Assembly (NCBI RefSeq): GCF_015751785.1
Contig: NZ_JADOTY010000001.1
Span: 6,820,001-6,884,000 of the forward strand
DNA: 64,000 bases
Reading direction: 5' to 3'
Source of the DNA: Micromonospora vinacea
Lineage (GTDB): Bacteria > Actinomycetota > Actinomycetes > Mycobacteriales > Micromonosporaceae
Part shown: piece by piece, positions 32,641-42,071 of the stretch
Layout of the letters: each line of letters begins with the position of its first letter
Position numbering within the stretch: position 1 is the first letter of the stretch
Notes under the pieces: generated by a model
Database searches by the model: none
The model's input: only the letters and a program-made list of their open reading frames with translations
What the model was told of the DNA's origin: nothing
Position numbers and translations under genes: made by a program

Positions 32641-35180
32641 CTCCTCCTCGACTGGTGCCTGGACAGGGGGGCAGCACCCGCCCCGGTCCCTGGGCAGCGC
32701 AGGTCTTCACGTATCTCCAGGAGCGGTAGGCCCGCCGCGTACCGCCGGAAGAAGCTGGCGGTCGGGGTGTCGGCTGTCGCGACGGCCTCCGGGGCGCCCG
32801 CCGCGACCACCGCGCCCCCATCCGGACCGGCTCCCGGCCCCAGGTCGATCACCCAGTCCGCGGACGCGGCGACGGGGATGTCGTGTTCGGCCACGACGAC
32901 GGTGTTGCCCGAGTCCAGCAACACGTCGAGCGCGTCCACCACACGCTGGATGTCAGACGGGTGCAGGCCCGAGACGGGCTCGTCGAGAACGACGAGACCA
33001 GCCTTGCGGCTCGCAGCACCGCGTTGGATGGCGGTCGCCAGCTTCAGCCGCTGCGCCTCGCCGCCGGACAACTCTGTAGCGCTCTGCCCGAGTTGGAGAT
33101 AGCCGAGCCCGACCTGGTTCAGAGTTCCCAGGGTTTCTGCGAGCTGCCGGGGCTCGGAGAACTGCTCCACGGCCTCGGCGACGGTGAGCTCCAGCACCTG
33201 ATCGATGGCCAATCCCCGGTACGTAACCTCCAACGCATCCGGCTTGTAGCGCCGGCCCTCGCACCCGTCGCACACCACCCACACGTCCGGCAGGAAGTGC
33301 ATGTCGACCAGTTTTCGGCCATAACCGGTGCAGGTTTCGCAGCGGCCACCGCCTGCGGTGTTGAAGCTGAACCAGGAGGCGTCGACCCCGCGCCCGCGCG
33401 CGATGTCGGTCTCGGCGAACAGCTTGCGGACGATGTCGAACGCCTTGCTGTACGTCGCCGGGTTGGATCGCGGCGTCCGTCCGAGCGGTTCCTGATCGAC
33501 GACGGCGACCCAGCTGAATCCCTCGACGCCGGTCACCTCCCGCACCGCGTCGGTCGCCGTTCCGTCCAGGGCGGCCCCCACGCTCGCCCCGAGCGCGGCG
33601 AGGAGGCTGCTCTTGCCGCTGCCGCTCACGCCGGTCAGGCAGGTGAGCCGACCGGCGGGGAACCTCACCAGGCTCGCGGTCACGTTGTGCGCACGCAGGC
33701 CGCGCAGCTCTACCCAGTCGGTGTCGTCCCCGGCCGGGCGGCGGGTCCGGTGCAGCCGCGGCCCTTCGCCGGCCAGATAGCGCCCGGTCAGCGACGTGGG
33801 ATGAGCGGCCACGTCGGCGGGAGGCCCGGACACGAGGATCTCACCGCCGAATCGGCCGGCGCCGGGCCCCATGTCGATCACCCAATCGGCTCGGGCGATC
33901 AGCTCCGGGTCGTGCTCGACGAGGAGTACGGTGTTGCCGGCCTCGCGCAGCTCCAGGGCGATGTCGAGCAGATGTGCCTTGTCCGCCGGATGCAGCCCGG
34001 TGCCGGGCTCGTCCAGGACGAAGATGATGCCGCTCAGCTCGGTGCTGAGCTGCGCGGCGAGTCGGGTGCGCTGCAACTCACCCCCGGACAGTGTCGCTGC
34101 GCTCCGGGACAGTTGGAGATGGGCCAGGCCGAGCCGATCAAGGATTCCGAGCCGGCGGCCAAGGTCCTGCAGCAGCGGTTCGCCCACCTCACGCTGCCGG
34201 GCGTCCAGCTCATCCGCGACGCGTTTAGCCCAGTCGCGTACCTCCCGCACCTCCACCTCGAGCAGGTCGGGGTAGGTCAATCCACCGAGCTGCACGGACC
34301 GGGCCACCTCGTCGTATCCGCTGCCGCTACAGGTGCCGCAGGGCTGCTTGCGCATGTACGGCAGGTAGCGCTGCTTGGCGCTGGACGTCTGGGCGTTCAC
34401 GAACACCCGCTCCACCTCGGCGAGCGCGCCCCGCAGCGGCTGGCTCGAGGTGTAGGTCACCAGGGCCCGCTCATTCCTGTTCGTCATGTCGACGGTCGCC
34501 TCGATCTTCTCGTCACCTGTGCCATGGAGCACACAACGGCGGAACTCCTCGGGCAGCGACTGCCACGACCGGCCGAGGTCCACGCCCCGCTTCTCGGCAA
34601 GCGCCGGCACGAACACGTGTTCCCCCGAGCGCCACTTCGCGTACCAGGGCGAGGCCCCCTCGAACAGCGGAAGCTCTGGGTGGGTGATGACCAGGTCCTC
34701 ATGCGCCTGCCAGCTTCCGCCCACCCCGTGGCAGTCCGCACAGCTCCCCTCCGGCGTATTGCGGTCGAAGTGAGCGGTCGTCAGATGCTCGTTTCCACTT
34801 CCCGCCGCCAGCTCTGCGCCGATGCCTGGAAGGCGCGAGTAGAGCAGCCCCAAGTGCCCGTCGATGCCGGTGATCGTTGCGACGGTGGAACGGGGGTTAC
34901 GGTTCAGGCGGCGCTGGTCGACCGCGAGGGTCGCGCCCAGGCCCAGAATGCGGTCGACCTTCGGCCGATTGCGCTGCGTTATGTACTGCCGTACGAAGGG
35001 CGAAAGCCCTTCCAGATACCGTAGCTGGGCTTCGTTGTGCAGGGTGTCGATGGCCAGCGAGGTCTTGCCGCTGCCGCTCACTCCGGTGAAGGCGACGAGC
35101 TGTCCTTTGGGAATGCTGACGGACACGTCCCGCAGATTGTTGGTACGAGCCCCCACCACGTCGATGGTGTCGCGTCCCAT
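32628..35180 (-). CDS. UvrA-like ABC ATPase (DrrC-type excinuclease paralogue)
   Basis: 850 residues with two ABC ATPase modules. The first Walker A is FTGVSGSGKTSLAIDTLHNE (about 31-50), with signature ATLSGGELQRTRLAAQL and Walker B IIFVLDEPGTGLHP. The second Walker A is LTGVSGSGKSSLLAALG (about 514-530), with signature TELSGGEAQRLKLATAI and Walker B GLVVLDEPVSGLHP. Zinc-finger cysteines are kept: CADCHGVG and CGTCSGSG in the first half; CETCTGYG with HFLPDVWVVCDGCEGRRY in the second. At 850 residues it is shorter than housekeeping UvrA (about 950), fitting drug-resistance paralogues that remove intercalators from DNA. The ATG at 35180 is preferred; a TTG at 35210 is possible. It stands alone, convergent with the MMPL gene. 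Confidence 0.93.
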   Translation of the reverse strand: MGRDTIDVVGARTNNLRDVSVSIPKGQLVAFTGVSGSGKTSLAIDTLHNEAQLRYLEGLSPFVRQYITQRNRPKVDRILGLGATLAVDQRRLNRNPRSTVATITGIDGHLGLLYSRLPGIGAELAAGSGNEHLTTAHFDRNTPEGSCADCHGVGGSWQAHEDLVITHPELPLFEGASPWYAKWRSGEHVFVPALAEKRGVDLGRSWQSLPEEFRRCVLHGTGDEKIEATVDMTNRNERALVTYTSSQPLRGALAEVERVFVNAQTSSAKQRYLPYMRKQPCGTCSGSGYDEVARSVQLGGLTYPDLLEVEVREVRDWAKRVADELDARQREVGEPLLQDLGRRLGILDRLGLAHLQLSRSAATLSGGELQRTRLAAQLSTELSGIIFVLDEPGTGLHPADKAHLLDIALELREAGNTVLLVEHDPELIARADWVIDMGPGAGRFGGEILVSGPPADVAAHPTSLTGRYLAGEGPRLHRTRRPAGDDTDWVELRGLRAHNVTASLVRFPAGRLTCLTGVSGSGKSSLLAALGASVGAALDGTATDAVREVTGVEGFSWVAVVDQEPLGRTPRSNPATYSKAFDIVRKLFAETDIARGRGVDASWFSFNTAGGGRCETCTGYGRKLVDMHFLPDVWVVCDGCEGRRYKPDALEVTYRGLAIDQVLELTVAEAVEQFSEPRQLAETLGTLNQVGLGYLQLGQSATELSGGEAQRLKLATAIQRGAASRKAGLVVLDEPVSGLHPSDIQRVVDALDVLLDSGNTVVVAEHDIPVAASADWVIDLGPGAGPDGGAVVAAGAPEAVATADTPTASFFRRYAAGLPLLEIREDLRCPGTGAGAAPLSRHQSRRSVHA

Positions 35181-35385
35181 CCTTGCGACGCCCGATCCGA
35201 TTTCAGTCAACCTTCGTCCACCCTCTCGCCCATGAGGCAGGGCATGGGCGTGCAGCCCCTGCCCCTGCCCCTGCCGAACAAACCGAACACGGGCTTCACC
35301 GCAGGTCGCCGTCCAGGGGCCCTGCGTGGATGCCTCACCGATCTCTCATGACATGGCTGGTCCCGATCCGGCCACTGCTGCGGGC

Positions 35386-35916
35386 TCAGGGCCGGGACAG
35401 CGCAGTGAACTTTGCGACGTCGGGCGCGTAGGCGGCCATCCAGTGCGGTTGCAGCCGGTAGTAGACGACGTCGTTGTCCCAGTCGAAGAGGTCCTCGCCG
35501 TAGAAGTCCTTGAGGTACGCGAGCAGGTCCGGCCAGTCCTCGGCCGGCTCGCCGTCGTGGGGGTTGAGGATCTCGGCCCTTCCGTGCGTGAACACGCCCA
35601 GGTCCTCACCGCGCATGTGCGCGGCGCTCACCGCGGGCCGCGCCGAGAGATGGCGCGCCTTGGCCGAGCCGCGCGCCGTGCCGAAGAGCCACTTGCCGTG
35701 CAGGAGATGCCCATCGACACCGCTGATCCGCGGCTCGCCCTTCGCCGTCACGGTGGACAGGGCGAGGGTGCACATGCCACTGAGGACGTGGGTGAGCTGC
35801 TGCGCGGTCAAGGTGCGTTCGGTGCTGATGATCGAGCGGAGGTGCGAGGTGGAACGGGACAGGGAGGCATCAAGGAGAGCCTGAAGCTCTGTGAGATCTT
35901 CCGAAGTTTCGCGCAC
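35386..35916 (-). CDS. Pyridoxamine 5'-phosphate oxidase-like flavin-binding protein
   Basis: 176 residues from a GTG at 35916. A helical N-terminus (LTELQALLDASLSRSTSHLR) precedes the split-barrel FMN-binding fold: MCTLALSTVTAKGEPRISGV, LLHGKWLFGTARGSAKARHL, RPAVSAAHMRGEDLGVFTHG and WPDLLAYLKDFYGEDLFDWD. The pattern matches actinobacterial PNPOx-like proteins that bind FMN, F420 or haem; the natural substrate is not readable. A truncated copy of its N-terminus exists at 14330-14402. Downstream is the UvrA-like gene on the same strand, with a 205-bp gap. It is cytoplasmic. Confidence 0.88.
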   Translation of the reverse strand: MRETSEDLTELQALLDASLSRSTSHLRSIISTERTLTAQQLTHVLSGMCTLALSTVTAKGEPRISGVDGHLLHGKWLFGTARGSAKARHLSARPAVSAAHMRGEDLGVFTHGRAEILNPHDGEPAEDWPDLLAYLKDFYGEDLFDWDNDVVYYRLQPHWMAAYAPDVAKFTALSRP

Positions 35917-36183
35917 GAAAGTCCTTATCTGTTCGTATCTATCCGAGTTCCCGGCTTACGCCGCACCATCGGCGTCGACCAGCAACCCATGCTCGACCCA
36001 AAACCTGACACCTTGTGTCTTGATTTCTTCATCGGTTTCGCGCACACCACTTGAACGGAACAGCCGGACTGACGACGCTCGCAGGAAGTCCTGCCGGTCG
36101 ACCTACCCACGTACGGCAGACCCGAGGGCCCCCGACGACGGCTCGCCGGGCGCGAGGGGGATGCGTCCGCCGCGGGGGTCGAT

Positions 36184-36842
36184 GTGGGTGTCGCGGGCCG
36201 CCTCGACGTCAACGACCTGGCAATGGGCCACACCGGCGCCATGCGCTGGAACGTCCGCGACAAATGGGTGGTCTCCAAGGACATCACCCATGAGCCACTC
36301 ATCGACGACGCGACCTTCGAGCAGGCCCAAGCGATGCTGCAACGACACGGGCGGGGAACCGGATGACCGAAGCCCAGCCCTTAGATCATTCGCCCGCAGC
36401 GAGCACAGCAGCTCAGACGATCATCACCGAGTGCGACGCCAAGTTGTAGCGCTACCGCGCCGCCCTCGACGCCGGAGCCGACCTGACGATGGTCACCGGC
36501 TGGATCGCACAGACCCAGGCCGAACGCGCTCGTGCGGAGACAGACCTCCGCGCGAACACGGGCACCGCCCCGCGCAGGATGAGCCGAGCAGAAATCACGA
36601 CCCTGGTGAATGCGCTCGGCGATCTCGCCGCCGTGCTCCGCGATGCGGATCCCGCCGACAAGGCCGAGGTCTGCCGGCAACTCGGTCTCCGGCTGAACTA
36701 CCAACCTGAAACGCAAACGGTGCGCGCTGCAATCGATCTCAGCGCGCACCGTGGGGTAATGGTTCGTGTCCGAGGGGCGACACGACCCATTGCCCCACCG
36801 CCGATGACGCTCAGCGCCACTCTGAAGCTCACGCAAGCCTAG
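36184..36842 (+). pseudogene. Serine recombinase (large integrase type) C-terminal pseudogene
   Basis: MRWNVRDKWVVSKDITHEPL, then IDDATFEQAQAMLQRHG, is the recombinase-domain end of large serine integrases. After a TGA at 36364 and a change of frame, TIITECDAKL, a TAG at 36448, and RYRAALDAGADLTMVTGWIA, QTQAERARAETDLRANTG and LGDLAAVLRDADPADKAEVC give the coiled-coil and C-terminal part. The catalytic N-terminal resolvase domain is missing and two stops interrupt the rest. It suggests an old integrative element at this locus; no attachment sites were identified. Confidence 0.65.
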
Positions 36843-36998
36843 CTTCGGTGGTGACTCTTCGGCGGAGCCGACCACAGTCGAGTACCGCCTCACACTGGGT
36901 GCAGCAGCTGCGTCGGCAGGCGTACCGTCGGACATCTTCCGGCCTGGGTAGACACGGTTGAGATGGTGGACTGGGCGGCGGCGCGAAGGGGTCACCTG

Positions 36999-37772
36999 AT
37001 GGCCAGTGGAGACGAGGCGTCGGATTTGGGTCGAGACAGCGGTGGGTTCCTGCGCTGGGTGGAGTTGACCGATGACGGCCGGGACCGGTCCGCCTATCCG
37101 TTCACTCTGCCGGTCGTCGCCGGCCTACGGGCGGCCGGCCGGTTGACGCTGGATCCCGCCGTGACGTTCCTGGCCGGGGACAACGGCACCGGCAAGTCGA
37201 CCCTGATCGAGGCGATCGCGGTAGCGGCCGGTTTCAACCCCGAGGGCGGATCCACCAACTTCCGATTCAGCACCCGAGCCACCGAATCGTCTCTTGGTGA
37301 ACACCTACGACTGGTCCGCGGCACCAGAAAGCCACGCAGCGGCTTCTTCCTGCGCGCCGAGTCGTTCTACAACGTGGCCACCGAGATCGACCGCCTCGGT
37401 GTCGCCGACGGCTATGGCGGCGCCAGCCTGCACGAACGATCCCACGGCGAGTCGTTCCTCGACCTGGCCACCCACCGGTTCAAGCCCCACGGCCTGTACC
37501 TGCTCGACGAGCCGGAAGCCGCCCTGTCCGTGCACGGCTGCCTAGCGCTGCTCACCCGCATCCACGACCTCACCCAGGCCGGCGCGCAGTTCATCATCGC
37601 CACCCACTCCCCCATCCTGCTGGCCGCCCCACACGCCCGGATCCTGCAAATCGAACCCGACGGCACTATTCGTCACGTCGACTACGACGAGGCTCAGCCG
37701 GTACTGCTGACCCGCTCATTTCTGGTCAACCCGCAGCGCTACCTGCGTCACCTCTTTCAGGACGGCGTCTGA
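36999..37772 (+). CDS. AAA-family ATPase (RecF/SbcC-like, single-chain)
   Basis: 257 residues from an ATG with AAGGGG eight bases upstream; the ATG at 36963 would add 12. Walker A is FLAGDNGTGKSTLIEAIAVA (about 54-73). The signature-like part is HERSHGESFLDLATHRF, Walker B is LYLLDEPEAALSVHG, and the H-loop is FIIATHSPILLAAPHARIL. The family couples ATP-driven dimerisation to DNA or nuclease partners, and several members are overcoming-type or anti-phage ATPases. No partner nuclease gene is next to it here. It directly follows the dead serine recombinase, so it may be a leftover cargo gene of an integrated element. Confidence 0.9.
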   Translation: MASGDEASDLGRDSGGFLRWVELTDDGRDRSAYPFTLPVVAGLRAAGRLTLDPAVTFLAGDNGTGKSTLIEAIAVAAGFNPEGGSTNFRFSTRATESSLGEHLRLVRGTRKPRSGFFLRAESFYNVATEIDRLGVADGYGGASLHERSHGESFLDLATHRFKPHGLYLLDEPEAALSVHGCLALLTRIHDLTQAGAQFIIATHSPILLAAPHARILQIEPDGTIRHVDYDEAQPVLLTRSFLVNPQRYLRHLFQDGV

Positions 37773-37879
37773 TAGGCGCCATGCGGTCGAGTAGGCAAGA
37801 TTGACTTCCAAGCGCGCCGCCCGGCGCTCCTCTTGCTGCATCGATAACGCCAGAGCGCGTCGCGAGGTGCTGCGGTTGG

Positions 37880-38071
37880 ACAACGCGAGGCTACATGTCG
37901 ACGTCGTTGGTCACGCAGGCCTGGAACTCCGTACCCGGCCTCAAGGGCCTGATGACCTGGTCGGCGAACTGGGACGGGTCGAAGGGGTGGACCTTCGGCG
38001 ACAGTGGAGCGCCTGCAGGGCCGCTGACGTTGCCCTTATCGAACACCGCGCCGTCCGCATGCCACCCATGA
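37880..38071 (+). pseudogene. Fragment of a GH18-type chitinase C-terminus
   Basis: The frame through an ATG at 37895 reads MSTSLVTQAWNSVPGLKGLM, then TWSANWDGSKGWTFGD, the final strand and helix of GH18 barrels, where 'GLMTW..NWD' is the well-known last motif. The rest (SGAPAGPLTLPLSNTAPSAC) is unrelated, ending at TGA 38069. The catalytic DxxDxDxE region is absent. It is a relic only. The remainder of 37773-38292 holds nothing I recognise. Confidence 0.5.
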
Positions 38072-38292
38072 GATCGTTGCACCGAAAGGGCCCTTCCAGG
38101 CCGCGCAGATCAGGTCGTCGATAAACTAGATCATCGCAGCCCAGAAGGGCACATTCGTCATCTACACGTCAGCTTGGATACCACTGCCACCGATCCGAGC
38201 CACGGATCCAGGCTGTCATCCGGCACCGGTCCATTTTCGAGCTAGTGAGACCACGGTGGACGATCAGACTTCTGAAAATACCGAGGCAGGCC

Positions 38293-38814
38293 TCAGCTAT
38301 TCGGATACGCAGGAACCATATGGCAATCATAATGCCAGTCGCTGCGATCGCAGGACAACGACTGTCCGACGGTGATGGAGGACGCGGTGTTGTCCGGGAG
38401 GGGGGTAAAGTCGAATATAGGACTTCCATCGAAGTTCGCCTTCGTTTGCGGCATGATCGATGCTTCCCCCGGCTTCTTGTTTAATGTGTACCCGTTGTAG
38501 TGCCCATCCTGATAGAGGAACACCCAGTGGTTGGTGTTGTTAGTGATCGAGGACGCCGCATCGTTGAGGGTCTTGCCGTTGTAGAAGGTGTAGCCTCGAA
38601 AATCGGCGATCTCTGCCTTGAACTTGGTGGCTCCACGGGGCTGGAGTGCCGGCAGAATGGCGACAGACCCGGTTTGGTTCAACCCCGAGTAAATACAGAT
38701 CTGCTCGTCCGGGCACGGGTACGGCGCTGCCTGAGCGGCCCCAGGGAGCAGCGCCGCAGTGCCGGTCGCAGCCGCAGCGACGGCGAGCGCCCTGAAGACG
38801 AGGTGTTTGTACAT
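38293..38814 (-). CDS. Secreted peptidase-inhibitor family I36 protein
   Basis: 173 residues from an ATG at 38814, preceded by TTGAGGCACCA. The signal peptide spans about 1-30 (LAVAAAATGTAALLPGAAQA). The mature part begins APYPCPDEQICIYSGLNQTG, the typical Cys-rich start of I36 (SMI-like, crystallin-fold) proteins. It continues DFRGYTFYNGKTLNDAASSI, HWVFLYQDGHYNGYTLNKKP and NTASSITVG, repeating the 'aromatic-x-D/G-x-x-F' crystallin pattern. Members inhibit metallo- or serine proteases, or are structural secreted proteins; inhibition is not proven for most. The base composition is lower in GC than the neighbours, and dead genes flank it on both sides, so it may be recently acquired. Confidence 0.85.
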   Translation of the reverse strand: MYKHLVFRALAVAAAATGTAALLPGAAQAAPYPCPDEQICIYSGLNQTGSVAILPALQPRGATKFKAEIADFRGYTFYNGKTLNDAASSITNNTNHWVFLYQDGHYNGYTLNKKPGEASIMPQTKANFDGSPIFDFTPLPDNTASSITVGQSLSCDRSDWHYDCHMVPAYPNS

Positions 38815-38876
38815 TGGTGCCTCAATCCGTAGAGTCTCTCGAATCCGGTGCGGTGAGATGATTGGTAACCCGCAGG

Positions 38877-38895
38877 CATGGTTGTGTGAACCATG
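38877..38895. promoter_or_regulatory. Inverted repeat upstream of I36 gene
   Basis: CATGGTT-gtgtg-AACCATG is a perfect 7+5+7 inverted repeat, 63-81 bp upstream of the I36 start. It could be an operator or a small hairpin. No regulator is adjacent. Confidence 0.35.
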
Positions 38896-39097
38896 ATGCC
38901 CCTGCCTGGCCATCACCACCGCGTCCAACAGGCTATCGTTGCGCACTTGATGAGAGCTTCCAAAACAGTGGACAGCGACTGAATTTGAGCTACCCCGCGT
39001 TTTCAGAGGGCGTTCGATTTGCCCTCGATCTACTAGACGAGTAATTCCGATGCCAGGGATCGATGTCTGGGCATGAAAAGAGGGCATCCAAGATCGT

Positions 39098-39760
39098 GTT
39101 GTGGCGCAAGACCTGGATACTCTCCTGCCCGCCCTGTAAGTGAAGATCGACAACAGCATCGGCACGCCTCGGTGGGGGGCCCAGCAACCGCTGCTAACCG
39201 ACTCCGAACTGGTCTGCCTGGCAGTAGCGCAGGTTCTGCTCGGCTCCCGCCCGGAGGCGCACTGGGTCCGCCACGCCCGTATTCATCTGCCCGGCATGTT
39301 CCCGTACCTGCCCCAGCGACCCGCCCGACGGCGCAACGCTCGGATCTGGCCGGCTGGGCCGGATACGGCTACTGCGCCTCCCACTGGCGATTCTTCTGGG
39401 GCCCGCGGCTGCACTTGGTGTGCACCCCGACTGGAATGCCGATCCTGTGGGCGCTGGAGCGAACCCGAAGATCGGCGAGCGGGAGGTCCTCGCCGCGATG
39501 CTTGAGGTCGAGGCCCGTGTGGTGGCCGAACACCAGGGCATCCCGCTGATATCGGATAAGGGCTTCGCGTCCAAGGTGTTCGAGCGGGACCTGGCCGAGC
39601 AGGGCATCGAACTGCTGCGGCCTCCCCCAAGCGGAAGAAGACCCGTTACGGCGAGGCGATGCTCAAGAGGGTCCGCAAGTTGATCGAGCCGTTCAACGAC
39701 ACCTCAAGGGCCAACTCGACCCGGAGAAACATGGCAGGACGCCGACTGGTGAAGGACCGG
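39098..39760 (+). mobile_element. IS982-like transposase pseudogene
   Basis: Pieces in order: VVAQDLDTLLPAL, then a TAA where the family has Tyr, then VKIDNS; LLTDSELVCLAVAQVLLGSR; HARIHLPGMFPYLPQ; a frame change and loss of the middle; RSDLAGWAGYGYCASHWRFF and WGPRLHLVCTPTGMPILWAL; PKIGEREVLAAMLEVEARVV; ISDKGFASKVFERDLAEQGI; another frame change; and GEAMLKRVRKLIEPFNDT. This is the DDE transposase of IS982-type elements common in actinomycetes. With a nonsense codon, at least two frameshifts and an internal deletion it is inactive. Terminal repeats were not found. Confidence 0.76.
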
Positions 39761-40321
39761 ACCGCGCCTCCTCCCGGCCGCGACTCAGGCCCCGGTGCTG
39801 GCCACCGCGTTCCTCCGCGCCACCCACCTTATCGACCGACGGGCTGCACTCTTCGCACCGGCGATCGCCGCTCGCGTACCGGCCTGAGAACGCCCCGGGG
39901 TGGCCGTCACGCCGTTCACCTCGGGTTAAGCCTTCATCAGTCTCGGGGTATATCGACGACGGGGGAGCAAACGAACGGGCCGGAGGTGACCCGTTGCCTC
40001 CAAGAAGGCGTTGGTCATTTTCGATTTCCGCCGGGCGTAGCTCCAAAAACCAGGGCACCTCGGCACCGATCTCGACGTAGGCCCGGCGACCAGTCTCTGG
40101 TCAGTTGGAATCAAGCGGTTGTGCACTGGCCCTACGTAGTCTTTTCGGAGTGTGCGAAGTTGCCGACCGAATTTCGCCGCAGAACGCGCCCGAACGTCAG
40201 GCCCGCCGCTCATTTCGCCGGCACCCCGTCCGGTCGCGCTGGTCAGGAGCGGGAAGATTCGCCGGGAAACCGCGCCGGTACCGTTTTCAAATCACCTTCT
40301 ACGGAGTAGTCGAGCTGCGTC
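39761..40321. other. Region between IS982 remnant and glutaminase operon
   Basis: 560 bp with decaying transposase sequence at its start and then no supported gene. The last 80 bp before the glutaminase ATG include GGTAC-CGTTTT-CAAAT, which weakly recalls the GlnR half-site pair (GTNAC, six bases, GAAAC). I do not claim it as a GlnR box. Confidence 0.35.
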
Positions 40322-42007
40322 ATGCCCCCGATCAGAAAGACCAGAACTGCACCGCGTCGAGCCGAGCAGCCGTGGTCCCCCAGCCTCGTCGAGACCCTGG
40401 GTATCGACAATTTTGACGCCAGCGAGTACGGGAAGCTCCTCGCGTCCTTTACCGTCGACCCCGAGGGCACGATCGCGGTGGCGGAGCTCTCCGACCGGCT
40501 GCGCGCATCGGGAATCCTGGAGACGGATCCGCGTGCGGCCGAGGTTTGGGCCGCGCTGCGCTCCACCCCAGGCGTCGAGGCGCAGGCACGGATCGATCTG
40601 GCCCGCTTTACCGCGTTGTGCAGGACCGGTGGCGGTGTCATCGAGAAGTCGCTGCGAGGAGACTTCATCATCCCAGACTTCGCCGCACTGCAGTTGGAGA
40701 TCCTCGCGATCTACGAAGGCCTCAGGGGCGTCGACGAGGGCCAGGTTGCCGACTACATCCCGCAGCTTGGCCGGGTCGATCCTGAGAAGTTCGGCATCGC
40801 GCTGTGCACCGTCGACGGGCAGCGTTTCGCGGCGGGGGACGCCCAGAGCGTCTTCTGTGTCCAGTCGGTTTGCAAGCCGATCAACTACTGTCTCGCGTTG
40901 GAACAGCACGGCGCCGAGCAGGTCCACCGGCATGTGGGGCGGGAGCCCAGTGGTCGCGGGTTCAACGAGCTGACGCTGAACAGCGAGGGACTCCCGCACA
41001 ACCCGATGATCAATTCCGGGGCGATCATGTGCTGCTCGCTGCTGCGTCCCAGCTGGGAGATGGCCGACCGGTTCGACCACGTCGCCGAGACGTGGCGGAA
41101 GCTGGCCGGTGGCGAGGCGGTCGGTTTCAACAATGCCGTCTACTTGTCGGAACGCCGCACGGCGGACCGAAACTTCGCCCTCGGCTACTTCATGCGTGAG
41201 CACAATGCCTTTCCAGACGGGACTGACCTCACCGAGACGCTGGAGTTCTACTTCCAGTGCTGCTCCATCGAGGTCGACGCACGGTCGCTGTCGGTCGTGG
41301 CAGCCTCGCTGGCCAACGGCGGCGTCAATCCCCTCACCCGGGAGCGGATCTTCTCCGCCGACACCGTCCGCAAGTGCCTGTCGCTGATGTCGTCGTGCGG
41401 GATGTACGACTACTCCGGGGAGTTCGCCTTCACGATCGGCCTGCCGGCGAAGAGCGGCGTCTCCGGCGGACTCATGATCGTGGTCCCCGGCGTGATGGGC
41501 ATCTGCGTCTGGTCGCCGCGCCTCGACGCGCTGGGCAACTCCGTCCGCGGGGTCGCCTTCTGCAAGGACCTCGTCAACCGGTTCAACTTCCACGTCTACG
41601 ACTCGCTGGCCACTGGTGAGGACTCCGGCAAGCGCGACCCGCGGCGCGGGCGCAACGAGGAGGAGGTGGCGTCGACCACGCGGTTGCTGTGGGCCGCCAG
41701 CCACGGTGACCTGGAGTACGTCCGGCTCGCACTGGCGGCGGGAAAGGATCCCAACTCCGCCGACTACGACCGACGAACCGCGCTGCACCTGGCCGCCTCC
41801 GAGGGGAACCTCGACGTGGTCCGGTACCTCCTGGACCGCGGGGCCGATCCAACCCTGCGGGACCGCTGGGGAGGCACCCCGCTCTCCGACGCCGAGCGAG
41901 GAGCCCACGACCAGGTCGTCACGGTGCTCACGTCGGCGCTGGGCGTTGCGCGTCCGGCAGCGGACACCCATCTCGTGCGAACGGACGCGCCGCTCGCAGC
42001 GGTGTGA
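40322..42007 (+). CDS. glsA: Glutaminase with N-terminal helical domain and C-terminal ankyrin repeats
   Basis: 561 residues. The catalytic domain (about 135-425) has the beta-lactamase-like Ser-Lys pair in VFCVQSVCKPINYCLALEQH (Ser182, Lys185), then NELTLNSEGLPHNPMINSGA, and MSSCGMYDYSGEFAFTIGLP with the catalytic Tyr. It hydrolyses glutamine to glutamate and ammonia. Residues 20-110 form an EF-hand-like helical domain (DNFDASEYGKLLASFTVDPE), and 449-535 hold ankyrin repeats (RRTALHLAASEGNLDVVRYL). Short bacterial GlsA proteins (about 310 residues) lack both; this is the architecture of animal kidney/liver glutaminase. It is the first gene of an operon with glutamine synthetase (64-bp gap) and amt. 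Confidence 0.95.
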   Translation: MPPIRKTRTAPRRAEQPWSPSLVETLGIDNFDASEYGKLLASFTVDPEGTIAVAELSDRLRASGILETDPRAAEVWAALRSTPGVEAQARIDLARFTALCRTGGGVIEKSLRGDFIIPDFAALQLEILAIYEGLRGVDEGQVADYIPQLGRVDPEKFGIALCTVDGQRFAAGDAQSVFCVQSVCKPINYCLALEQHGAEQVHRHVGREPSGRGFNELTLNSEGLPHNPMINSGAIMCCSLLRPSWEMADRFDHVAETWRKLAGGEAVGFNNAVYLSERRTADRNFALGYFMREHNAFPDGTDLTETLEFYFQCCSIEVDARSLSVVAASLANGGVNPLTRERIFSADTVRKCLSLMSSCGMYDYSGEFAFTIGLPAKSGVSGGLMIVVPGVMGICVWSPRLDALGNSVRGVAFCKDLVNRFNFHVYDSLATGEDSGKRDPRRGRNEEEVASTTRLLWAASHGDLEYVRLALAAGKDPNSADYDRRTALHLAASEGNLDVVRYLLDRGADPTLRDRWGGTPLSDAERGAHDQVVTVLTSALGVARPAADTHLVRTDAPLAAV

Positions 42008-42071
42008 ACCGTCCGTTCGTCCGATCACGATTTCGAGGGCCATCCGGCCCGAGCACAGGAGAAAGAGACAC

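Noticed and set aside
32883..35024. 713-codon open frame on the plus strand
   Set aside because: It is a mirror frame of the UvrA-like gene, which has both ABC modules and zinc fingers on the minus strand.
38877..38895. Inverted repeat as terminal repeat of the IS982 element
   Set aside because: No matching copy lies beyond the 3' end of the transposase remnant, and it is a single internal palindrome.
40283..40320. GlnR box upstream of the glutaminase operon
   Set aside because: GGTAC-N6-CAAAT matches the consensus poorly in the second half-site; nitrogen control is plausible but not supported by this sequence.
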